Source: Actinomycetota bacterium (GTDB lineage Bacteria > Actinomycetota > Actinomycetes > S36-B12 > UBA5976). From it: a DNA stretch of 5,586 nucleotides. How positions within the stretch are numbered: the stretch's first letter is position 1; every line of letters begins with the position of its first letter. The notes under the pieces are model-generated. The model did no database searches. It was not told the origin of the DNA and saw only the letters and a program-made list of their open reading frames with translations. The DNA is taken from assembly GCA_026392535.1 (NCBI GenBank), contig JAPLBX010000034.1, forward strand, positions 1,138 to 6,723, written 5' to 3'. This document shows, piece by piece, positions 1-4,930 of this stretch. A program made the translations under genes and the position numbers.

Positions 1-900
1 GGTTCAGAACGCATATTGCCTGCCACCGTAACTTTCGTGGATATCGCCGGCATCGTCCGCGGGGCAAGCGAAGGCCAGGGAATGGGCAATAAGTTCTTGG
101 CAAATATCCGCGAATCAGACGGCATCTGCCAAGTTATTCGCGCTTTCAAAGATCCAGATGTTGTTCACGTTGATGGAAAAGTGTCCCCGAAAGACGACAT
201 CGAAACTATCAATATTGAATTAATGATGGCTGACTTGCAGACAATCGAAAAGGTTATCCCACGTTTGCAAAAAGAGGCGAAAATCGACAAATCCAAAGCT
301 CCGGTTTTGGATGCAATTGAAATTGCTAAGAATCATCTTGAACGCGGTGTAACAATCTTTGCTTCGGGCATGGACAGTGAACCACTTCGCGAGCTCTACT
401 TGCTAACCGCAAAGCCATTCATTTATGTTTTCAACGTGGATGAAGCCGAACTTGTGGATGAGCCATTTAAAAACGAAATGCGCAAGTTGGTCGCGCCTGC
501 CGATGCGGTTTTCTTGAATGCGAAACTTGAAGCTGATTTAGCCGAACTTGATGATGCAGAAGCATTAGAGCTTTTGCAATCAGTGGGTCAATCAGAAAGT
601 GGGCTAGCAATTCTTGCCAGAGTAGGTTTCAGCACTCTTGGATTACAAACTTACTTAACTGCTGGTCCAAAGGAATCTCGAGCTTGGACCATTCCCCAAG
701 GTGCAACTGCTCCAGAAGCTGCTGGCGTGATCCATACTGATTTTCAAAAAGGATTTATCAAAGCTGAGGTTGTTTCTTTTGCCGATTTAGTCGAAACCGG
801 CTCAGTTGCAGAGGCCCGTTCTAAAGGAAAAGCGCGGATGGAAGGCAAGGACTACGTAATGGCAGATGGCGACGTAGTTGAATTCCGCTTCAACGTCTAA
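1..900 (+). CDS. ychF: Redox-regulated ribosome-associated ATPase YchF (OLA1/Obg family), 5'-truncated by the window edge
   Basis: The frame is open to the left window edge, so this is the last 299 residues of a protein that is normally about 360. The missing part (about 60 residues) holds the Walker A P-loop. Visible here: the G3 motif DIAG at residues 14-17, followed by the family-typical GASEGQGMGNKFL; the RAF..DPDVVHV block; a helical stretch around 65-115 where the family's coiled-coil arm lies; and the G4-position motif NVDE at 145-148. The family is known for having NxxE here instead of NKxD, which gives ATP rather than GTP preference. The C-terminal TGS domain (about 208-299) runs from LQTYLTAGPKE through AAGVIHTDF and EGKDYV to the conserved end FRFNV. 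YchF binds ribosomes and is linked to oxidative-stress responses and translation in other bacteria. A TTG at 16 should not be taken as the start, because homology continues upstream of it. The stop overlaps the next gene. Confidence 0.96.
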   Translation, partial: GSERILPATVTFVDIAGIVRGASEGQGMGNKFLANIRESDGICQVIRAFKDPDVVHVDGKVSPKDDIETINIELMMADLQTIEKVIPRLQKEAKIDKSKAPVLDAIEIAKNHLERGVTIFASGMDSEPLRELYLLTAKPFIYVFNVDEAELVDEPFKNEMRKLVAPADAVFLNAKLEADLAELDDAEALELLQSVGQSESGLAILARVGFSTLGLQTYLTAGPKESRAWTIPQGATAPEAAGVIHTDFQKGFIKAEVVSFADLVETGSVAEARSKGKARMEGKDYVMADGDVVEFRFNV

Positions 901-1193
901 TGAAGTATTCATTCTCGGAAGAGATGTTTAATTGGCGCGGCCCTGCGCCACATTATTTTGTATTTTTACCAGTCGAGATTAGTGACGAAATCAAATTGCT
1001 GGCCGCATCCTTTTCATATGGCTGGGGAGCAATAGCGGTAGAAGTAAAGATTGGTGGATCTACTTGGGAAACCGCAATATTCCCAAAAGATGGCCGATAT
1101 TTAGTACCCATCAAAAAAGCAGTCCGCTTTGGCGAGAAACTTGAAGTCGGCGAACCAGTCCAAATTGAATTAGAACTTACCGCCTCGGTTTGA
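900..1193 (+). CDS. DUF1905 domain protein, coupled to ychF
   Basis: This 97-residue protein is essentially one DUF1905 domain. Recognisable features are an N-terminal W12-R-G..P.HYFVFLP segment, a central G.GAIAVEVKIGGSTWETAIFP block (about residues 42-62), and the closing YLVPIKKAVR...L.VGEPVQIELEL. This pattern of a short beta-rich domain with a TW.T..FP core is how I recognise the family; its biochemical function is not established. Related domains occur alone or fused to YdeI/OmpD-associated-like domains; here it stands alone. The ATG overlaps the ychF TAA by one base (TAATG), and no Shine-Dalgarno sequence is visible in the ychF 3' end, so translation probably depends on ribosomes terminating on ychF. 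The 3' end overlaps the convergent sulfotransferase-like gene by 17 bp. Confidence 0.85.
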   Translation: MKYSFSEEMFNWRGPAPHYFVFLPVEISDEIKLLAASFSYGWGAIAVEVKIGGSTWETAIFPKDGRYLVPIKKAVRFGEKLEVGEPVQIELELTASV

Positions 1194-2319
1194 ACCTACG
1201 GGGATTAAGTATCTCTTTGATACGAATTTTCACTTCCGCAAATAACAGATCATTTGGCAGTCGTTTGACTATGTCTTCCCTGGAGTAGGACAAAAACATT
1301 CGAGCGGCAGTTTTGACCGGAATCATTTCAGGGATTTCGTTTTCGCCAGCAGGGACGCTTGCATCAGCCAAGGAATCCAAATTTCCTAACACATAAATTT
1401 TGAGTTCTTTTATCGCCGAAATATGACGCTTAGTAGTTTCATTCGCTGCGTCGATGGCCCATTGTGGTGTTAAAAGTTTTTTCGCATCTGGATTCTTGCT
1501 TTCTGAATCAGTCAAGAATTTTGCAGCGCCCTCGCGAATGAATATTTTGTAGTCTGTCCAATCGCGGTCGCGGCGATAGAGACGATTAATTTCCTTTAAT
1601 AATGCGCCTTCATCCATGGTTAAAGAGCGATTTGTGCCAACATTCTTAAATTGACGCAATGTGCCTTTTTCGAGCTTTAGCAATTGATTAAATGTCTCAA
1701 AAATAAAATCACGATTATTTTCGTCTGCCACAACCAAGCCGACATGTTCATTTGTAAAGACGTCAATCCAGCGCTGTAAAACTGCTGGATAATCATGGCG
1801 CAGCCAGAACTGATTCGAAGCACTGGATTCGCGTTTCGGATCGAAGACTTGTTCTAGCCAAGTTTCGTAAGAAACTTTTATTTGCCCAAATTTAATCTTC
1901 TGCTGATATGCCGACGGCAATATTTTCACAAGCGGTCTAATCGTGAAGATGACATCTTTCTCAAGTGCCTTGGTTTCATCTTTTACTTTTTGAATTTGTG
2001 GAACCAATAGTTCACACAACATCTCTGAACTGAAAATAGATGTGCCTTTATAACCATTTAGTTGATTGCGTAAATCGTTCCAAGTTTCTATTGGCTCAAA
2101 ATCGTTTTCGGATTCTTCAGCTCGCCAACCTTCGGGTTTGCCGATTAATGCAAGTGCTGCAAAGTGGTGGTCTGCTTCAACCGCTACCCGCGGGTCAACT
2201 ACTCGAGGGTAAAAGACACCTTGTTTTAACAATGCATATTGCTTTAAGTTCATGCTTGCCTGCAAAGCAGTAGTCCCGGTCTTGAGGAAACCTGCATGAA
2301 TCACTAAACGTTTAGCCAC
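1177..2319 (-). CDS. Sulfotransferase-like P-loop protein
   Basis: This 380-residue protein opens with a beta strand and P-loop, RLVIHAGFLKTGTTALQ (residues 4-20). That matches the 5'-phosphosulfate-binding (PSB) loop (KTGTT) of PAPS-dependent sulfotransferases. A candidate 3'-phosphate-binding motif, R-x7-S-x-Y, occurs at R128-S136-Y138 (TIRPLVKILPSAY), preceded by an SSEML segment (98-102). Further family-like blocks are DYPAVLQRW at about 176-184 and NVGTNRSL at about 226-233. No signal peptide or membrane segment is seen, so it should be cytoplasmic. It would transfer sulfate from PAPS to a carbohydrate or lipid acceptor; the acceptor cannot be read from the sequence, and no glycan or PAPS-synthesis genes are in view. 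The start is GTG: it keeps the first beta strand intact and lies six bases after a TAAACT hexamer. A second in-frame GTG (codon 6) would cut into that strand. The C-terminus is basic (RRFKPRR). Confidence 0.8.
   Translation of the reverse strand: MAKRLVIHAGFLKTGTTALQASMNLKQYALLKQGVFYPRVVDPRVAVEADHHFAALALIGKPEGWRAEESENDFEPIETWNDLRNQLNGYKGTSIFSSEMLCELLVPQIQKVKDETKALEKDVIFTIRPLVKILPSAYQQKIKFGQIKVSYETWLEQVFDPKRESSASNQFWLRHDYPAVLQRWIDVFTNEHVGLVVADENNRDFIFETFNQLLKLEKGTLRQFKNVGTNRSLTMDEGALLKEINRLYRRDRDWTDYKIFIREGAAKFLTDSESKNPDAKKLLTPQWAIDAANETTKRHISAIKELKIYVLGNLDSLADASVPAGENEIPEMIPVKTAARMFLSYSREDIVKRLPNDLLFAEVKIRIKEILNPRRFKPRR
2304..2315. repeat. 12-bp perfect palindrome in the sulfotransferase 5' coding region
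   Basis: CTAAACGTTTAG is identical to its reverse complement and covers codons 2-6 of the sulfotransferase-like gene, just downstream of the predicted transcription start. It also overlaps the left end of the larger inverted repeat by four bases. It could be a repressor site, but a single 12-bp palindrome may also be chance. Confidence 0.35.
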
Positions 2320-2351
2320 CCGCTTAGTTTACGAACCAAGCGGGTGGCTAA
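2312..2351. repeat. Perfect 14-bp inverted repeat (hairpin) spanning the sulfotransferase start
   Basis: The arms TTAGCCACCCGCTT (2312-2325) and AAGCGGGTGGCTAA (2338-2351) are exact reverse complements. After one A/C mismatch, three more pairs close on a four-base TACG loop, so as RNA it would be a long, GC-rich stem. It lies 48 bp past the stop of the membrane-protein gene and covers the GTG start (2317-2319) of the next gene on the same strand. In the minus direction it is not followed by a T-tract; in the plus direction GGGTTTTA follows. It could be a terminator closing the sigma/anti-sigma operon (U-tract-poor terminators are known in actinobacteria), a structure that hides the start codon in read-through mRNA, or a DNA operator. 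The repeat itself is certain; its role is not. Confidence 0.9.
2326..2331 (-). promoter_or_regulatory. Candidate -10 hexamer for leaderless transcription of the sulfotransferase-like gene
   Basis: On the minus strand the sequence reads TAAACT-AAGCGG-GTG. A TANNNT hexamer six bases before the start codon puts the expected transcription start on or next to the GTG itself, and there is no Shine-Dalgarno sequence. The same hexamer and spacing precede typA in this window. No convincing -35 is seen. The hexamer lies at the loop of the inverted repeat at 2312-2351, so a protein bound to the palindrome, or cruciform extrusion, would affect it. Confidence 0.5.
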
Positions 2352-2399
2352 CGGGTTTTACGTTATCTAGTCGAGCTTGCTTTTTAGACAAGCATGCTT

Positions 2400-3797
2400 T
2401 TAGTCAATCATGGCCGAACGTGACATTGGACCAATCATTCCCATAGACATGTAAAGGCTGTCGATATCGATCTGTGAATCCACTACAGCGACGGTTGAGC
2501 CATATTGGGTTTCCTCAGCGAAATCTTTTGTAGTTCCGAAGAAATTCACAACTGGAAGCCATAGAACTGAATTGTCATTCATCCAGAACATTTGGTAGCC
2601 AAGTTCAACCCTGGACACATTCACTGTGGTTGGTTGATAGGTAAGCGGTTCAACTGGTTCATCAATTGCTGCAGTTGGATCATCAGATGGTTGCGAAGTA
2701 TCGACGCGTGGTTCAGATGGTTCGCTCACATCACCATCATCGGCAGTGGATCCAGAATTTCCTGGCTCTACGTCTGTTGAATCTTCATTCGGCATCGTTT
2801 TCCAGGTATCAATAGTGCGATTAGTTAGGGTGTTAGCACGCTCGATTGCACTTGCAACATCAATCAAATCGTATGAACCGATTTCAACCATTTTGGTAAG
2901 TGAACCGCTAGCCGAGTAAAGATCACCGTTAGCTGTATATGAAATGTAGTAGCTGAGTGGTGAATCAATACCATTTACTTGCACAGTCGCATAGACATCA
3001 GTTGAGTAGTCGTATTTGTAACTATCAAATTTCATGTTGCCGGTTTCAAAACCAAGTTCAGCAAGTAATTGTTTTGCTGCTGCCTTGGCTTCGGATTCGG
3101 TGTAAAGATTGTTTGCGATTGGGTTACAAGATACTGGCTCTGAATCCTTAGTCGAATCAACAGAGTAGCAGTCGCGCCATGGATCAACTTTTGAGTTGTA
3201 GTACGAGAAGGATGCTGAACCTTCATTGGTCCAGGCGTAGAAATTTTCCGATGCATCCTGTGGATCTGAAGTGGTGGAAGTGACATCTTCGCTGTCAGAC
3301 TTAACCAAATTCTTTATGCCCAAGGCATCAGCAATTTCTTGCACTCGCTTGTCGATATTTGAAATATTTACAATCTTGTACGCCGGAGCACTAGTCGCAA
3401 TGTCAATATTTACATCCGCATTAAGTACGTAGTTATAAAAGCCCCAGTAGCCCATGTAAGAATCTTTGGCGGAAAGTGAACCTTCACGGCTTGCGCCACC
3501 TAATTCAGACTTGTCTGATGTCATATTAGATTGTGACTCACCAAAGACTAAGCGAGTAGGACTTGCACTTGTCGCGCCAGAAATTACTGGTCCGCCGAAT
3601 CCAATAACCAAAAGAGCTGCAGCAGCTGCCGAAACGGCTTTGCGACGATTAGTCCAACGCGAAATCGAAATCACGTTTGTTGGCTGTCCATTAATCGCCT
3701 GTTCGAATAAGGCCCGGTGCTCAGCGGTATCGCGACCTTCGAGGTTGGCTGCAGGATCGTGACTGCGGAGTTTGTGTTCGAAATCTTCAATGTTCAT
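2400..3797 (-). CDS. Probable ECF anti-sigma factor with a large extracytoplasmic domain
   Basis: This 465-residue protein has a short hydrophilic N-terminus (1-50), a basic cluster (R47, R51, R52, K53), and one membrane segment at about 53-75, so the N-terminus should be cytoplasmic and about 390 residues outside. The N-terminus reads HKLRSHDPAANL, which resembles an LR..DPA..L motif I recall from actinobacterial proteins encoded beside ECF sigma factors; it is the likely sigma-binding part. There is no HxxxCxxC zinc motif. Outside are a mixed region (about 85-330) with only two cysteines (C210, C224), a Ser/Asp/Glu/Pro linker (about 335-385), a small WMND...LWLPVVNF domain (about 395-440), and a Met-rich tail. 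It follows the sigma gene by 44 nt and has a strong AGGAG six bases before its ATG. Anti-sigma function is inferred from position and topology; the alternative is a sigma-regulated surface protein. Confidence 0.7.
   Translation of the reverse strand: MNIEDFEHKLRSHDPAANLEGRDTAEHRALFEQAINGQPTNVISISRWTNRRKAVSAAAAALLVIGFGGPVISGATSASPTRLVFGESQSNMTSDKSELGGASREGSLSAKDSYMGYWGFYNYVLNADVNIDIATSAPAYKIVNISNIDKRVQEIADALGIKNLVKSDSEDVTSTTSDPQDASENFYAWTNEGSASFSYYNSKVDPWRDCYSVDSTKDSEPVSCNPIANNLYTESEAKAAAKQLLAELGFETGNMKFDSYKYDYSTDVYATVQVNGIDSPLSYYISYTANGDLYSASGSLTKMVEIGSYDLIDVASAIERANTLTNRTIDTWKTMPNEDSTDVEPGNSGSTADDGDVSEPSEPRVDTSQPSDDPTAAIDEPVEPLTYQPTTVNVSRVELGYQMFWMNDNSVLWLPVVNFFGTTKDFAEETQYGSTVAVVDSQIDIDSLYMSMGMIGPMSRSAMID
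2643..2795 (-). other. Acidic Ser/Pro/Asp/Glu linker coding region
   Basis: Residues about 335-385 are almost entirely D, E, S, P, T and G (for example VSEPSEPRVDTSQPSDDP) with few hydrophobic residues. The DNA shows imperfect reiteration of GGTTC- and GATGG-type words. This is probably a flexible, disordered spacer joining the main extracytoplasmic region to the C-terminal domain. Its length may vary between strains. Confidence 0.65.
3573..3641 (-). other. Predicted transmembrane segment of the anti-sigma candidate
   Basis: These codons encode residues 53-75: an alanine-rich then aliphatic run (AAAAALLVIGFGGPVI) right after an RRK cluster. The positive-inside rule gives a cytoplasmic N-terminus. 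No lipobox cysteine follows, so it is a signal-anchor rather than a lipoprotein signal. An A.A-type signal-peptidase site near residues 74-79 cannot be excluded. Confidence 0.8.
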
Positions 3798-3803
3798 GGT
3801 TTT

Positions 3804-3808
3804 CTCCT
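3804..3808 (-). promoter_or_regulatory. Ribosome binding site of the anti-sigma candidate
   Basis: Minus-strand AGGAG lies six bases before the ATG at 3797. It fixes the start and supports independent, efficient translation of the second gene of the operon, in contrast to the leaderless genes in the window. Confidence 0.8.
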
Positions 3809-3841
3809 AAATAGGCGTTCTATATAAGGGAGTGTGGCTAG

Positions 3842-4345
3842 CTATTGGTTTCTTTCTAGGTAATCCGAGATTTTTTTCCGAGCTTTATTGAGTCGAATGC
3901 TCACAGCATTTGGTGTTAGCCCGAGCACAAGCGCAATTTGGGCCGGTTTCATACTTTCCCAAACGCTCAAGGCCATAACTTCACGCTCACTGGCATTAAG
4001 CACTTCGAAGACTTCCTTGATCTCTTCATTTAGCAAAACCAGTGAATCAGCTGCTAACGCGGTGATTTCGTCCGGGTGGAATGTGTTTGAGATCTTTCGC
4101 CTAGTGACGCTTTTGCGAATGTGATTTGCCAACACATGGCGAGAGATCTGAAAAAGCCATGCAAGTTCTAATTCCGCGTCGGTTGGGGCAGACTCTTTTC
4201 GCGCCCAAGCGATAGTCCAAACATCCGCTTCAATGTCATCAACCGATGAAACGCCAACGTCTAAGCCATTTGAGCGTCGCCAGATGAATGCGCGAACAGA
4301 TTTTGCATAGGAGTTGAACAAGTGTTCAAACTCTTCCTTCTGCAT
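3842..4345 (-). CDS. ECF-type RNA polymerase sigma factor (sigma-70 family, regions 2 and 4)
   Basis: This 167-residue protein has the ECF size and architecture: sigma region 2 at about 5-82 and region 4 at about 106-163, with no region 3. Region 2 shows FEHLFNSYAKSVRAFIW, the acidic VDDIEADVWTIAWAR stretch (core-binding 2.1-2.2), and AWLFQISRHVLANHIRK followed by basic residues (2.3-2.4, -10 recognition). Region 4 shows LNASEREVMALSVWE and the helix-turn-helix PAQIALVLGLTPNAVSIRLNKARKKI (-35 recognition). It would direct RNA polymerase to a small regulon and be held inactive by the membrane protein encoded 44 nt downstream. ATG is preceded by AAGGA seven bases upstream. The 5' end is divergent from the Nudix gene, so the intergenic region is the place to look for autoregulation. 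The signal and regulon are unknown. No C-terminal extension is present. Confidence 0.93.
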   Translation of the reverse strand: MQKEEFEHLFNSYAKSVRAFIWRRSNGLDVGVSSVDDIEADVWTIAWARKESAPTDAELELAWLFQISRHVLANHIRKSVTRRKISNTFHPDEITALAADSLVLLNEEIKEVFEVLNASEREVMALSVWESMKPAQIALVLGLTPNAVSIRLNKARKKISDYLERNQ

Positions 4346-4352
4346 TGAGCAT

Positions 4353-4357
4353 TCCTT
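4353..4357 (-). promoter_or_regulatory. Ribosome binding site of the sigma factor gene
   Basis: Minus-strand AAGGA ends seven bases before the ATG at 4345, supporting that start. A weak promoter candidate lies just upstream: CTGACA (complement at 4386-4391) with an 18-bp spacer to CAATAT (complement at 4362-4367). That would leave only a very short leader, so the promoter assignment is uncertain. Confidence 0.6.
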
Positions 4358-4396
4358 AGAAATATTGCACCGTCATTGGGTAGTGTGTCAGGTGTT

Positions 4397-4426
4397 GGAA
4401 ATCTTTCCTAGAGCAAAAAGTCTAGG
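4397..4426. promoter_or_regulatory. Overlapping inverted repeats between the divergent sigma and Nudix genes (candidate operator)
   Basis: Two small inverted repeats sit back to back. GGAAA-TC-TTTCC is at 4397-4408, and CCTAGA-N8-TCTAGG is at 4407-4412 and 4421-4426. They lie between the sigma gene start and the preferred Nudix start, where divergent promoters must be. GGAA-type words also occur in many ECF -35 elements, but I could not find a convincing matching -10 on either strand. These are short repeats and could be chance. Confidence 0.3.
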
Positions 4427-4448
4427 TTTATACAAGAACGGGAAAAGC

Positions 4449-4889
4449 TTGAGCGACAAAGCGCATGTGAGTGCCGCGGTCATTTTTCGCGGAAGTGGAA
4501 GTGATGCACAAATTCTTAGTTGCCGGCGAACAGAACCTGATCATCTAAAGGGCGGTTGGGAATTTGCTGGTGGAGGAGTTGATTCGCATGATGATGAAAC
4601 TCCACTTGAAGCTGTCCATCGCGAAATCAAAGAAGAGCTAACTGTTGAAATAGATGTATTGCATTATTTAGTGGGACCTAATCCTGATGGCACTTGGATA
4701 TTGACTGATACCAAAGTTTTGCATGCACATATTTCGGTTATTAAACCAAATCAAGAAATAAAACTTGAACCTCAGCATGATACCTATGAATGGCTTGACT
4801 TGGATAACGCAGAAACTGCTGTTAAATGGCTAGAACCCGATATTCCGATTTTGCGTGCAGCAATTGAGTGGATTAAAGCCAATTCATAA
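4449..4889 (+). CDS. Nudix hydrolase (MutT-like)
   Basis: With the TTG at 4449 the protein has 146 residues and opens MSDKAHVSAAVIF, the usual short lead into a MutT-type fold. WEFAGGGVDS and the Nudix box follow: E-x7-REIKEEL is intact, giving the metal-binding REUxEE core. The box is slightly off consensus: six rather than five residues separate the first Gly from the Glu, and Thr replaces the usual Gly after EEL. The CRRTEPDHLKGGWEFAGG context resembles MutT-type 8-oxo-dGTP or related NTP pyrophosphohydrolases, which remove damaged or surplus nucleotides in the cytoplasm; the substrate is not certain. The frame is open back to a TTG at 4314, inside the divergent sigma gene, with further candidate starts at GTG 4383 and 4392. 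I prefer 4449 because it matches family length and leaves room for the sigma promoter; GGGA at 4440-4443 is only a weak ribosome binding site. Confidence 0.87.
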   Translation: MSDKAHVSAAVIFRGSGSDAQILSCRRTEPDHLKGGWEFAGGGVDSHDDETPLEAVHREIKEELTVEIDVLHYLVGPNPDGTWILTDTKVLHAHISVIKPNQEIKLEPQHDTYEWLDLDNAETAVKWLEPDIPILRAAIEWIKANS

Positions 4890-4918
4890 GGCAATTAGTC
4901 TGAAAATAACTTCACAGG

Positions 4919-4924
4919 TAAACT
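4919..4924 (+). promoter_or_regulatory. Candidate -10 hexamer for leaderless transcription of typA
   Basis: The sequence reads TAAACT-CTGCGA-GTG, placing a TANNNT hexamer six bases before the typA start codon, so transcription should begin at or next to the GTG. No Shine-Dalgarno sequence is well placed, and an in-frame TAA at 4919-4921 excludes an upstream start other than a CTG. The -35 region (about 4895-4901) does not resemble TTGACA. The gene therefore probably has its own promoter in the 41-bp gap after the Nudix gene. Confidence 0.55.
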
Positions 4925-4930
4925 CTGCGA

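Noticed and set aside
1209..1230. GTATC-TCTTT-GATAC followed by GAATTTT, resembling a terminator for the ychF/DUF1905 unit
   Set aside because: The stem is only 5 bp and AT-rich, and it lies within the convergent coding region; too weak to call.
2040..2273. Open frame on the plus strand opposite the sulfotransferase-like gene
   Set aside because: It is a shadow of a well-supported coding frame, with no recognisable domain and no ribosome binding site.
2375..2399. GCTTG...CAAGC stem and the AAGCATGCTT palindrome (2390-2399) just after the anti-sigma candidate gene
   Set aside because: The stem is 5 bp with a 9-base loop and no T-tract in the direction of transcription; the palindrome is short. 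The larger inverted repeat at 2312-2351 is a better terminator candidate.
3032..3762. Several open frames of 60-100 codons within the anti-sigma candidate gene, on both strands
   Set aside because: Their translations are compositionally odd and domain-free; the 465-residue frame has a strong ribosome binding site, a membrane segment and operon context.
4314..4448. N-terminal extension of the Nudix frame from TTG 4314, or from GTG 4383 or 4392
   Set aside because: The extension overlaps the divergent sigma gene and its ribosome binding site, has no family resemblance, and would make the protein unusually long. GTG 4392 has a TAGTGT hexamer five bases upstream, so it remains a minor alternative.
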